From assembly GCA_937888895.1 (NCBI GenBank), contig CALASV010000413.1:1-15025 (forward strand): a stretch of DNA of 15,025 bases, written 5' to 3'. Shown here one piece after another: positions 6,895-13,862 of this stretch; position 1 is the first letter of the stretch, and each line of letters opens with the position of its first letter. The stretch comes from an uncultured Clostridia bacterium. GTDB lineage: Bacteria > Bacillota > Clostridia > Lachnospirales > Lachnospiraceae. A model generated the notes under the pieces. That model searched no databases, was not told the DNA's origin, and saw only the letters and a list, made by a program, of their open reading frames with translations. The position numbers were made by a program, and so were the translations under genes.

Positions 6895-8454
6895 TTAATC
6901 GACAAATTCTACCGGTATATTTTTAATAATTTTTGTAATATCCGGATATAAATTTACTTCTTTTTGTGTAGATGCAAGTACAGTTTTAATCTCTACTTCT
7001 TTCTGTATTTGCGATAAAATTACCTTTTTTATTTCTTCTATATGCTCCTCTTGTTCTACATAGTCTTTATCAAAACCTTCTGTAAATACAAGTAATAGCT
7101 CATTTTGATTTCCTACACTTGGTCTAACATTAGTTAAATAAGTTTTCAAATATCCTGAAACTTTTGCGACAATTTTAGACCAATTTTTTGCTATTTCTGC
7201 AATATCTTCTGATAATGCTTTTGGGTAAGAAATTGGGGTTTCTTCCTCTTTTGGTTGTGTTATAATAATATCTTCTTGTTTATTTGGGACAATAGCTATC
7301 CCATTTGCTATTGCTTCTTCTACTTTAATTAAGCGATGTAATAAAGCATCCTGTTCTACTTCCATTTCAGGTTTACATAATTTAATCAATGCTACTTCTA
7401 CTAAAACTCGTTTTTGGGAAGCATAACGAATCTTGTTTGTTAAATCAGAAAAAATTCGAATAAACCTAATTAACTGTTCGGATTCATTTGCACTAACTTC
7501 TTTTAAAAACTCTTGCCTATAATCTGTTGGAATTTCCATTGTATCCATTAATTCCTCAGAAGCTTTCGCCAACAAAAGATTTCGTAAATACCATGTAAAA
7601 TCTACTGTAAATTGCGTTAATTCTCTGCCTCTTGCTACAATTTCATCTAATAATGTTAAACACGCTGTTACATTTCCTGTTCTTATATGACATATTAATT
7701 TCCCAAAAGTAGCAACATCTACTGTTCCAAGTACTTCTAATACTTTGTCATACGTCAATGCTTCCCCAAGATAAAATGCAATACATTGGTCTAACAAACT
7801 AATCGCATCTCGCATAGAACCATCTGCTACCGTAGCAACATAACGAAGTGCTCTATCTTCCACCTCGATTTGTTCTGCTATTGTCAATTGTTTTAAACGA
7901 TTTGTAATTTCTCCTACAGTAATTCGACGAAAATCATATCGTTGACACCTGGAAAGAATTGTAATTGGGATTTTATGCACTTCTGTTGTTGCTAATATAA
8001 AAATAACATACGAAGGTGGTTCTTCTAGCGTTTTTAATAACGCATTAAATGCTCCTGTAGAAAGCATATGAACCTCATCAATAATATAAACCTTATACTT
8101 TCCTTCGGTTGGAGAATATCTAACTTCTTCTACAATTTCACGAATATTATCTACACCATTATTCGAAGCCGCATCTATTTCAATTACATTCATGGATGTT
8201 CCTGCTGCAATGGAACGACACATAAAACATTCACAACAAGGATTCCCTTCGATTGGATTTTCACAATTGACTGCTCTTGCAAGAATTTGGGCAGAAGTTG
8301 TTTTTCCTGTTCCTCTTGTTCCAGTAAACAAAAATGCATGCCCAATACGCCCCGCTTTAATCTGATTTTGCAATGTAGTCACAATATGTTCCTGTCCTTT
8401 CACATCATGAAATGTTGTTGGTCGGAATTTTCGATATAACGCCGTATAAGACAT
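6895..8454 (-). CDS. dnaX: DNA polymerase III subunit gamma/tau
   Basis: This is the ATPase of the clamp loader, which places the beta clamp on primed DNA and links it to the polymerase. The 519-residue protein starts MSYTALYRKFRPTTF. It has Walker A GTRGTGKT (45-52), a zinc-binding cysteine cluster (C64, C73/C74, C76, C79), Walker B IIDEVH (124-129), a sensor ATTE (155-158) and the SRC arginine-finger motif (168-170). The C-terminal third is divergent, as is usual for tau. The ATG at 8454 is chosen because AGGA lies about 6 nt upstream; in-frame codons to 8472 lack one. It lies 19 nt after murG and 19 nt before ebfC. No convincing programmed frameshift for a short gamma form is seen. Confidence 0.98.
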   Translation of the reverse strand: MSYTALYRKFRPTTFHDVKGQEHIVTTLQNQIKAGRIGHAFLFTGTRGTGKTTSAQILARAVNCENPIEGNPCCECFMCRSIAAGTSMNVIEIDAASNNGVDNIREIVEEVRYSPTEGKYKVYIIDEVHMLSTGAFNALLKTLEEPPSYVIFILATTEVHKIPITILSRCQRYDFRRITVGEITNRLKQLTIAEQIEVEDRALRYVATVADGSMRDAISLLDQCIAFYLGEALTYDKVLEVLGTVDVATFGKLICHIRTGNVTACLTLLDEIVARGRELTQFTVDFTWYLRNLLLAKASEELMDTMEIPTDYRQEFLKEVSANESEQLIRFIRIFSDLTNKIRYASQKRVLVEVALIKLCKPEMEVEQDALLHRLIKVEEAIANGIAIVPNKQEDIIITQPKEEETPISYPKALSEDIAEIAKNWSKIVAKVSGYLKTYLTNVRPSVGNQNELLLVFTEGFDKDYVEQEEHIEEIKKVILSQIQKEVEIKTVLASTQKEVNLYPDITKIIKNIPVEFVD

Positions 8455-8473
8455 GTTGTTCCTCATTTCCATT

Positions 8474-9541
8474 TTATTTTCTAGCTGTTTGTTCTAATAA
8501 ATTTAAAATTGTTGGAATAGCTTCATTTAATTTGCTTTTTTCCATTGCTTCCATATATTGTTTTTTATGTTCCATAACGGAACGAATCGCACGAAGTAAC
8601 GTATCATTTGTTAAATCTTCTTCTTGTAATACATAAGAAAAACCTTGATTTTCAAAAGATTCTGCATTTAAAATTTGGTCTCCACGACTAGCAGCAGCTG
8701 ATAATGGAATTAAAATATGTGGTTTTCTAAGAGCTAATAATTCACAAATAGAATTTGCTCCTGCTCTTGAAATTACTAAATCTGCAGCTGCAAATAAATC
8801 CTTCATTTCTTTACTAACATATTCAAATTGACGATATCCTTTGACATTTTCATGTTCTTCTGCCATTTTTCCTTTACCACAAAGATGAACAATTTGATAA
8901 TCTCTAAGTAATGTTGGTAAAAGATTACGAACAGCTTCATTTAAAGCCATCGCACCTGTGCTACCACCAACAATCATAATCACTGGCTTATTTGCTGTAA
9001 ATCCACAGAAATCAAGTCCTGCTATTTTATTACCTTGAAATAATTCTTCTCTAATTGGAGTTCCTGTAAGTACTGCTTTCTCCTCTGGAAGATACTTCAT
9101 TGTTTCTGGGAAATTTGCACAGACTTTTTTTGCCATTGGAATACAAATACGATTGGCAAGACCTGGAGTAATGTCAGACTCATGGATAATACATGGAATC
9201 CGTCTTGTCTTTGCTGCTAAAACAACAGGTACACTAACAAAACCACCTTTAGAAAATACAATATCTGGTTTTAATTTCTTTAATAGTTTTCTTGCTTCAA
9301 AAAAGCCCTTCATTACTTTTAAAGGGTCAGAAAAGTTCTTTAAGTCAAAATATCTTCTTAATTTTCCAGAAGATATTCCATGATATGGAATCCCAGCAGT
9401 TTCTATCAAACCTTTTTCGATTCCTTCGTAAGAACCAATGTAATTAATCGTATAGCCTTTTTCTTTCAAATAAGGAAGTAAGGCTAAATTGGGGGTTACA
9501 TGTCCGGCAGTTCCACCACCAGTTAATACAATTTTTTTCAT
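8474..9541 (-). CDS. murG: MurG, UDP-GlcNAc:lipid I N-acetylglucosaminyltransferase
   Basis: MurG adds GlcNAc to lipid I at the inner face of the membrane to make lipid II for peptidoglycan. The 355-residue GT-B enzyme has the N-terminal loop GGGTAGHVTPN (8-18), the SKGGFVSVPV segment (97-106), IHESDITPGLANR (119-131), the second glycine loop GGSTGAMALNE (192-202) and the UDP-GlcNAc-binding SRAGANSICEL (258-268). The ATG at 9541 follows AGGAG by about 10 nt. Its place as first gene of a dnaX-ebfC-recR operon, away from a division/cell-wall (dcw) cluster, is notable. A near-consensus promoter lies 33 nt upstream. Confidence 0.97.
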   Translation of the reverse strand: MKKIVLTGGGTAGHVTPNLALLPYLKEKGYTINYIGSYEGIEKGLIETAGIPYHGISSGKLRRYFDLKNFSDPLKVMKGFFEARKLLKKLKPDIVFSKGGFVSVPVVLAAKTRRIPCIIHESDITPGLANRICIPMAKKVCANFPETMKYLPEEKAVLTGTPIREELFQGNKIAGLDFCGFTANKPVIMIVGGSTGAMALNEAVRNLLPTLLRDYQIVHLCGKGKMAEEHENVKGYRQFEYVSKEMKDLFAAADLVISRAGANSICELLALRKPHILIPLSAAASRGDQILNAESFENQGFSYVLQEEDLTNDTLLRAIRSVMEHKKQYMEAMEKSKLNEAIPTILNLLEQTARK

Positions 9542-9573
9542 TAAAATAATACTCCTATGATTCTAATATTCTT

Positions 9574-9602
9574 ATTTTACACCTTTCTTATGCTTTTTGC
9601 AA
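9574..9602 (-). promoter_or_regulatory. Promoter of the murG-dnaX-ebfC-recR operon
   Basis: The minus strand has TTGCAA (9602-9597), a 17-bp spacer and TAAAAT (9579-9574). Transcription would start near 9567 and leave a ~26-nt leader containing the AGGAG of murG. It is back to back with the mtnN promoter, with only 19 bp between their -35 hexamers. Confidence 0.68.
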
Positions 9603-9621
9603 TTCTATTTAATAGCTTTCA

Positions 9622-9650
9622 TTGAAAAAAGAATGGTATTATGATATTAT
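9622..9650 (+). promoter_or_regulatory. Promoter of mtnN-niaR
   Basis: The plus strand has TTGAAA (9622-9627), a 17-bp spacer and TATTAT (9645-9650). Transcription would start near 9657, giving a leader of about 77 nt that contains the hairpin described at 9696-9736. Confidence 0.65.
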
Positions 9651-9695
9651 GAATTTTATAAAAAATATAGAAAGAAAATTTATCAGTCAAAAAGA

Positions 9696-9736
9696 AAGGA
9701 GAAAGGCACAAAAGTTTATGTGCCTATATTACAATG
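9696..9736 (+). promoter_or_regulatory. Split ribosome-binding region of mtnN: Shine-Dalgarno, hairpin, start codon
   Basis: AAGGAG (9696-9701) is the only good Shine-Dalgarno sequence, but it lies 32 nt from the mtnN ATG (9734). Between them is a perfect 7-bp hairpin, AGGCACA (9704-9710) and TGTGCCT (9719-9725), with an 8-nt loop. Folding it would leave 10 nt of unpaired spacing, so the hairpin could bring the site into working distance. An out-of-frame ATG (9718) lies at the loop/stem edge and opens an overlapping 40-codon frame, which might compete. The effect on translation is inference. Confidence 0.5.
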
Positions 9737-10432
9737 AAACTTGGAATTATTGGTGCAATGGAGGAAGAAGTTGCACAGTTAAAACACAAAATGACAGACT
9801 TAACTATTACAACAAAAGCATCTATGGAATTTTATGATGGTTTATTACTTGGAAAACCTGTTACGGTTGTTCGCTCTGGTATCGGTAAAGTAAACGCTGG
9901 TTGTTGTACTCAAATTTTAGCAGATTTATTTCATGTAGACTGTATTATCAATACAGGTATTGCTGGTTCTTTAGATGCTTCTATTGATATTGGAGATATT
10001 GTACTTTGTACAGATGCTATGCAACATGATGTAGATGCTACCGTTTTTGGCTATTCTCTTGGTACAATCCCAAGAATGCCTGTATCTGCATTTCCAGCAG
10101 ATGAAAAGCTTCGTAAAAAAGCAAAAGAACTTTGTGAAAAAGTAAATCCAGAAATTCGTGTCCATGAAGGTCGTGTTGTAACTGGCGACCAATTTATTGC
10201 AGATAAAGCAAAAAAAGATTTTATTTTGGAAAATTTCCATGGTATGTGTACAGAAATGGAAGGTGCAGCAATTGCACAAGCAGCTTATAATAACAACTTG
10301 CCATTTCTTATTATTCGTGCTATTTCTGATAAAGCAGATAATTCTGCTCAAATGGATTATCCTACTTTTGAACGTCAAGCAATTGAACATACTGTAAAAT
10401 TAATGTTAGCATTTGTAGAAGAAAATATTTAG
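9734..10432 (+). CDS. mtnN: 5'-methylthioadenosine/S-adenosylhomocysteine nucleosidase
   Basis: The enzyme (Pfs/MTAN) cleaves adenine from methylthioadenosine, S-adenosylhomocysteine and 5'-deoxyadenosine, feeding methionine salvage, the activated methyl cycle and autoinducer-2 precursor formation. The 232-residue protein starts MKLGIIGAMEEEV, with the catalytic base Glu12 in its normal place. It also has the phosphorylase-type SGIGKVNAG (48-56) and NTGIAGSLD (73-81), the ribose-binding TEMEGAA (Met175/Glu176) and the catalytic Asp199 in AISDKAD. The start is fixed by the N-terminal strand; there is no Shine-Dalgarno directly before it. It is followed 14 nt later by niaR. Confidence 0.97.
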   Translation: MKLGIIGAMEEEVAQLKHKMTDLTITTKASMEFYDGLLLGKPVTVVRSGIGKVNAGCCTQILADLFHVDCIINTGIAGSLDASIDIGDIVLCTDAMQHDVDATVFGYSLGTIPRMPVSAFPADEKLRKKAKELCEKVNPEIRVHEGRVVTGDQFIADKAKKDFILENFHGMCTEMEGAAIAQAAYNNNLPFLIIRAISDKADNSAQMDYPTFERQAIEHTVKLMLAFVEENI

Positions 10433-10446
10433 AAATGGAGAATTAA

Positions 10447-10962
10447 ATGGAAGGACAGGAACGTAGAGAACATATTTTAAAATTATTACAAACAAGTACA
10501 GAAGCCATTTCAGGTTCTCAACTTGCAAAAATGTTTGGAGTAAGTCGTCAAGTAATTGTACAAGATATTGCTCTACTTCGAGCAGTAAACAAAAATATTC
10601 TTTCCACAGCTAGAGGCTATCTTCTTTATTACAGAGAAAATCAAAAAGTGAACCGTTGTTTTCCTGTCTGGCATAATACTTCTCAAATTAAAGAAGAATT
10701 ATATTGTATCGTAGACCTTGGTGGAAAAATGTTAGATGTCATTGTCTCACATCCTATTTATGGTACAATTAGTGCAGATTTAATTATCAATAATCGCAAA
10801 GACGCTGACGAATTTATCAAAAAAGTAGAAGAAGAACAAATGGTACCCTTAAAAGAATTAACAAATGATTTTCATTTTCATACAATAGAAGCTGATTCTA
10901 TAGAACAATTAGATGCCATTGAACTTGCATTAAAAAATGCAGGCTATCTTGTTACAGAATAA
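10447..10962 (+). CDS. niaR: Niacin-responsive transcriptional repressor NiaR (HTH plus 3H domain)
   Basis: NiaR represses NAD biosynthesis and niacin uptake genes when niacin is plentiful. The 171-residue protein has an N-terminal winged helix-turn-helix (~5-60; recognition region AKMFGVSRQVIVQDIALL) and a C-terminal 3H domain. Candidate metal/ligand histidines are H76 (VWHNTSQ), H102 (VSHPIYG), H143 and H145 (DFHFHTIEA). The length is normal. GGAG lies 6 nt before the ATG. It shares a transcript with mtnN (14-nt gap), and a terminator overlaps its last codons. I did not find a convincing NiaR operator in the window. Confidence 0.93.
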   Translation: MEGQERREHILKLLQTSTEAISGSQLAKMFGVSRQVIVQDIALLRAVNKNILSTARGYLLYYRENQKVNRCFPVWHNTSQIKEELYCIVDLGGKMLDVIVSHPIYGTISADLIINNRKDADEFIKKVEEEQMVPLKELTNDFHFHTIEADSIEQLDAIELALKNAGYLVTE

Positions 10963-10988
10963 TTCTTATTCTGTAAAGCATTTTTTAT
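10952..10988 (+). terminator. Rho-independent terminator of mtnN-niaR
   Basis: A perfect 10-bp stem TTACAGAATA (10952-10961) / TATTCTGTAA (10967-10976) with a 5-nt loop is followed by AGCATTTTTTAT. The left arm overlaps the end of niaR, including its stop codon. The stem is AT-rich but the T-run is good. Confidence 0.72.
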
Positions 10989-11246
10989 ATTTTCATGTCA
11001 ATCGTATATTCGCAATCCGCTTCGCTAATTACTCATAACCGAATAACTATTATCATAACTCATAAAATAATTCCTAGGCTCACCACTTAATGCTCTACGC
11101 ATCCCTCGTGGGGAACTTATTTGACTCGGTTAAACAACCATATTTATTTATAATATTATCTGTTAATATACTTATCCTTAATTTTCTAACATCACCTAAC
11201 GATTTGGTATTATTTGTATTTTTATATTTATTTTTTAGGAAAATTA
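10989..11246. other. Non-coding segment with unusual composition between niaR and the macro-TIR gene
   Basis: No gene is supported here. The part from ~11000 to ~11140 is visibly richer in G+C than its surroundings and has no good codon pattern. It holds a CATAAC repeat theme (CATAACCGAATAACTATTA followed by CATAACTCAT) and a short TCCC-TCGT-GGGA hairpin (~11102-11113). From ~11140 it becomes very AT-rich, as expected of a promoter region. It could be a dispersed repeat, a remnant at an island junction, or an unrecognised RNA. Confidence 0.35.
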
Positions 11247-11255
11247 TGATAAAAT
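11247..11255 (+). promoter_or_regulatory. Probable TG-extended -10 for the macro-TIR gene
   Basis: TGATAAAAT gives a TGn-extended TAAAAT about 48 nt before the start codon at 11303. No recognisable -35 lies 16-18 bp upstream; the stretch is only T-rich. Such hexamers are common in AT-rich DNA, so the call is tentative. Confidence 0.35.
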
Positions 11256-11302
11256 AAAAATATAAAACCAAATATATACAATTAACTAGGAGAAGATGTA
11301 TA

Positions 11303-12268
11303 ATGATACAATTAATTAAGGGAAGTATTTTTGATTCAAAATGTGATTTAATAATTATTCCATGTAATAACTTAGGAGGCATGACTCTATCAACTAAAAA
11401 AGAGATTATATCTCATGATTTTCCATACTTTAATACACGTATAGAATTAGGTAATGTTATATTCATTGAAAATAGGACTAACTTTTCAAATGCTTCTGTT
11501 ATTGGCTATGCCGCTTCTGTTAATGCACTAGAAAAAAGTTCAAGCGAAAAAATAATACAAAAGATTGCTTACAGAATAAAAAACTATTGTGAGGAATATT
11601 CATTACACAAAGTAAATATTCCATTAATTGGAACCGGTGCCGGTGGTTTATCTCCAAAAACTTCCTATAATATACTAAAAAAAGAATTTGAGAACTTATC
11701 TAATATTTTATTATGTATATATGCATTTTCAGAAGATATATACTTTGAATTAAGCCATGAAAAAAATTTAACTTCTACAACTCATAATAACCCAATTAAA
11801 AATCCAAGAGTTTTTATCAGTTATACTGGTACAAATATGAATAATAGAACTTGGGTGAAAAATTTTGCATATAAATTACGAGAATCAGGAGTTGATGCAC
11901 GTTTAGATATGTTTCACTTAAAACCAGGACAAGATTTACCACAATGGATGACTAATGAATTATTAATGGCTGATAAAGTATTACTTATATGTGATAAATA
12001 TTATGCTGAAAAAGCTGATAATAGAAACGGTGGCGTCGGTTGGGAAACTATGATTATTCAAGGTGATATGTTATCTAGACAAGAACAAAACAAATACGCT
12101 GTTATACTTAGAGATAAGGATATAGACCAAAGTATTCCTGTTTATGCTAGATCAAAATATGCATTAAATTGGACAAATGAAGAACAAATAGAACAACAAT
12201 TCAATGACCTTCTTCTATATTTGTTTGATTGTGATATTGCATTTATAACAGAAAAATTGACAAAGTAA
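11303..12268 (+). CDS. Macro domain-TIR/SEFIR fusion protein, candidate defence protein
   Basis: The 321-residue protein starts at the ATG at 11303, after AGGAG with ~11 nt spacing. Residues 1-150 look like a macro domain: IKGSIFDSKCDLIIIPCNN takes the place of the usual NAAN loop, and NIPLIGTGAGGLSPK (105-119) is the phosphate-binding loop. Residues 168-310 are TIR/SEFIR-like: RVFISYTGT at the first strand, WVKNFAYKLRESGVDARLD, LKPGQDLPQWM, ADKVLLICDKYYAEKADNR and GGVGWE with Glu248 at the expected NADase position. TIR domains of this kind make ADP-ribose-type signals from NAD, and macro domains bind such molecules. In type II Thoeris the two are on separate proteins. A one-protein sensor/effector for abortive infection is inference. 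It is a single-gene unit next to an Xre-protease-PIN operon. Confidence 0.78.
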   Translation: MIQLIKGSIFDSKCDLIIIPCNNLGGMTLSTKKEIISHDFPYFNTRIELGNVIFIENRTNFSNASVIGYAASVNALEKSSSEKIIQKIAYRIKNYCEEYSLHKVNIPLIGTGAGGLSPKTSYNILKKEFENLSNILLCIYAFSEDIYFELSHEKNLTSTTHNNPIKNPRVFISYTGTNMNNRTWVKNFAYKLRESGVDARLDMFHLKPGQDLPQWMTNELLMADKVLLICDKYYAEKADNRNGGVGWETMIIQGDMLSRQEQNKYAVILRDKDIDQSIPVYARSKYALNWTNEEQIEQQFNDLLLYLFDCDIAFITEKLTK

Positions 12269-12325
12269 TACTTCTAAGCCATCATCAAAAAAGAACCTAT
12301 ACAAAAAAATTTATAAATATCATAT

Positions 12326-12488
12326 TATACACCACTTTACAAGTTTTTTTGAAAAATAAATGATGTACAAGGTCTTTTCATAGTATAATAAGTTTGCCAA
12401 CCAATAAACACGAAAGAGGTGACCTTGTACGTCAAAGTTATTATACAATAAAACTTCCATTTTGAGTAGACTATACAGCACTTTACAA
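12326..12488. repeat. Imperfect 17-bp direct repeats 146 bp apart
   Basis: TATACACCACTTTACAA (12326-12342) recurs as TATACAGCACTTTACAA (12472-12488) with one mismatch. They bracket the inverted repeats at 12361-12446. Such repeats could be remains of a mobile element end or protein-binding sites. I could not tie them to a named element. Confidence 0.45.
12361..12446. repeat. Two interleaved inverted repeats
   Basis: Arm A, TGATGTACAAGGTC (12361-12374), pairs with GACCTTGTACGTCA (12421-12434) with 13 of 14 matches. Arm B, GTATAATAA (12383-12391), pairs with TTATTATAC (12438-12446) perfectly. Because the pairs are interleaved (A-B-A'-B'), an RNA could form either stem or a pseudoknot. As DNA the set could be the end of an insertion sequence. 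Confidence 0.45.
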
Positions 12489-12501
12489 TGCACCAAGTAC
12501 A

Positions 12502-12576
12502 ATGAATCATTATTATCAGCAGAAAGTTCAGTATGATATGTATGGAGATAGATGGAAGGAAAAGGGGATTGTCTAA
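12502..12576 (+). pseudogene. Likely gene remnant in the segment after the macro-TIR gene
   Basis: The frame from ATG 12502 reads MNHYYQQKVQYDMYGDRWKE plus four residues before TAA. It stays open upstream to a TGA at 12463-12465, and beyond that TGA the same frame is open again back to about 12364. Codons such as CAG, AAG and GGG and a tyrosine-rich make-up suggest former coding sequence, interrupted by a stop. No good ribosome site precedes the ATG. I do not recognise the protein. The rest of 12269-12639 shows no supported gene; 12580-12639 is simply AT-rich. Confidence 0.25.
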
Positions 12577-12639
12577 TTAAAGAAGTATTAAAAATATAAC
12601 AAAATAAAAATTATATGTTATAAAAATAAAACATCTAGC

Positions 12640-12682
12640 TTGACAAAAACTTACTTTCTGATAAAATAAATATAATCAGAAA
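12640..12682 (+). promoter_or_regulatory. Promoter with overlapping palindromic operator of the Xre-ImmA-PIN operon
   Basis: TTGACA (12640-12645), a 16-bp spacer and TAAAAT (12662-12667) form a strong promoter. An alternative TATAAT lies at 12671-12676 only in part. A perfect 8-bp inverted repeat, TTTCTGAT (12655-12662) and ATCAGAAA (12675-12682) with a 12-bp centre, covers the -10 and the likely start site. This is the layout expected for autorepression by the Xre protein encoded just downstream. The AGGAGG ribosome site follows directly. Confidence 0.72.
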
Positions 12683-12697
12683 CGAGGAGGAAACGTC

Positions 12698-13030
12698 ATG
12701 AATGAATTATTAGGAAATCGTATCAAAGCATTACGAATAGCAAAACAGTTCACTCAGGAACAACTAGCAGATAGTATTGGCATGAGTAGACAAAGGTATG
12801 CTCGTATTGAAAATGGAACGAATGGAGCTACGTTAGAACTTTTAATGCAGATTGCTACTGTTTTAGATGTGACAGTAGGTGATATTACTAGAGTTTTAGA
12901 AGAAACACCAGTTGTTGCTTATCGAGCAGGTTCTGAAACAGCTTCTTCCGATAAGATATTTGATATGTTAGATTTTTTCTATGCAAATAAGCATTTGTAT
13001 GCAAAATTACAACGAGATACTAAGGCATAG
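12698..13030 (+). CDS. Xre-family helix-turn-helix regulator
   Basis: This 110-residue protein has a Cro/C1-type HTH at ~7-62: NRIKALRIAKQFTQEQLADS, GMSRQRYARIENG at the recognition helix, and LELLMQIATVLDVTVGDI. The C-terminal ~45 residues (from EETPVVAYRAG) are short, polar and not recognised; they may be a dimerisation or protease-recognition tail. AGGAGG lies ~9 nt before the ATG. It is the first gene of a three-gene operon and probably binds the TTTCTGAT/ATCAGAAA palindrome over its own promoter. By analogy with ImmR/ImmA pairs, the downstream protease may cleave it and relieve repression, which is inference. The gap to the next gene is 10 nt. Confidence 0.88.
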   Translation: MNELLGNRIKALRIAKQFTQEQLADSIGMSRQRYARIENGTNGATLELLMQIATVLDVTVGDITRVLEETPVVAYRAGSETASSDKIFDMLDFFYANKHLYAKLQRDTKA

Positions 13031-13040
13031 GGAGGCTACC

Positions 13041-13862
13041 ATGAAAGATAGTAGAAAACGAGAAATTAGAATTAAAGCAGAAGCCTTTCGTGAAAAGTGT
13101 AAGGTAAGTCGTTATGGAATTATTGATTTATTCAAAGAGTGTGAACGTTGTGGGTATCAATTATTGAGATATCCTTTGGGAGAAGAAGCAGATTTAGGAT
13201 TTACTTTAAAAAAAGATGGAGACACGATTATTTTTACAAATACAAGTAGTCGTTTATCAAGAGAACTATTTACCTTAGCACATGAACTTGGTCATATTAT
13301 TTTGCATATGGAACAGAGTAGTTCTTTTATTGATACTACGATGACTATTTCAGGAAAAAGTACGGATGAAAAAGAGCAAGAAGCAAACTATTTTGCTGCT
13401 TGTTTATTGATGCCAGCAGATGAAATTGAAAAGTTTTTTGATTTAGAATTGGAAAATTTAGAGCAAAATGGTTTATCTGCGATGGATATAGCAAGAATTA
13501 TGTCTGAATTTAACGTAAGTTTTGATATGGTATTGAATCGATTAGAAAATTTAAACAAGATAAATAGTAAAGAAAGAATTGCTCTAGATAATGAACGAAA
13601 TCAAAAGCGTGTTGGAAATTTATTGAGAAGTGTGGGTGGAACTAGTCGATTGAATGAAGCAAGTAAGGAGATTGCTATTCCACATGAATATATAGATTAT
13701 GTAATTTATAATTATAATCATCAGGCGATACCAGTAGAAACTTTGGAGAAAGCATTGGAGTATTATCATTTAACGATAGAGGATATTAGTGATAAAGTAG
13801 TGGCTTCTTTTTCTCAAGAAGAGGAAGAATTGGATGATTTGATAGGAGAATTGGAAGATTGA
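13041..13862 (+). CDS. ImmA/IrrE-family metallo-endopeptidase
   Basis: This 273-residue protein has an N-terminal zincin domain with the HELGH motif (H81-E82-L83-G84-H85) in FTLAHELGHIILH and a downstream third ligand Glu114 in EQEANYFAACLLMP, as in ImmA/IrrE (COG2856) proteases. Such enzymes usually cut a partner Xre repressor after a damage or signal cue, as with B. subtilis ImmA-ImmR and Deinococcus IrrE-DdrO. Residues ~180-273 form an extra C-terminal region of unknown role ending in an acidic tail (EEEELDDLIGELED). GGAGG lies 5 nt before the ATG at 13041; the open frame upstream overlaps xre and is not used. Its stop overlaps the TTG start of the PIN gene. G-ending codons are commoner than in the core genes, hinting at transfer. 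Confidence 0.9.
   Translation: MKDSRKREIRIKAEAFREKCKVSRYGIIDLFKECERCGYQLLRYPLGEEADLGFTLKKDGDTIIFTNTSSRLSRELFTLAHELGHIILHMEQSSSFIDTTMTISGKSTDEKEQEANYFAACLLMPADEIEKFFDLELENLEQNGLSAMDIARIMSEFNVSFDMVLNRLENLNKINSKERIALDNERNQKRVGNLLRSVGGTSRLNEASKEIAIPHEYIDYVIYNYNHQAIPVETLEKALEYYHLTIEDISDKVVASFSQEEEELDDLIGELED

Noticed and set aside
7024..7030. A AAA AAG heptamer in the dnaX frame, like the E. coli gamma frameshift site
   Set aside because: It is in the right phase, but lies only ~42 codons from the end. A -1 shift would swap the tail for ~13 residues and would not make a gamma-like product. Lys-Lys codons of this kind are common in AT-rich genes.
9971..10390. Minus-strand 139-codon open frame inside mtnN
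   Set aside because: Antisense shadow of a strongly supported enzyme gene; rich in Cys, Phe and Ile with no domain features.
11095..11382. Minus-strand 95-codon open frame opposite the start of the macro-TIR gene
   Set aside because: Low-complexity hydrophobic sequence, overlaps the well-supported macro-TIR start and its promoter region, and has no ribosome site.
12320..12502. Minus-strand 60-codon open frame over the repeat-rich segment
   Set aside because: It runs through both direct repeats and the inverted repeats, lacks a ribosome site and has no recognisable motif.
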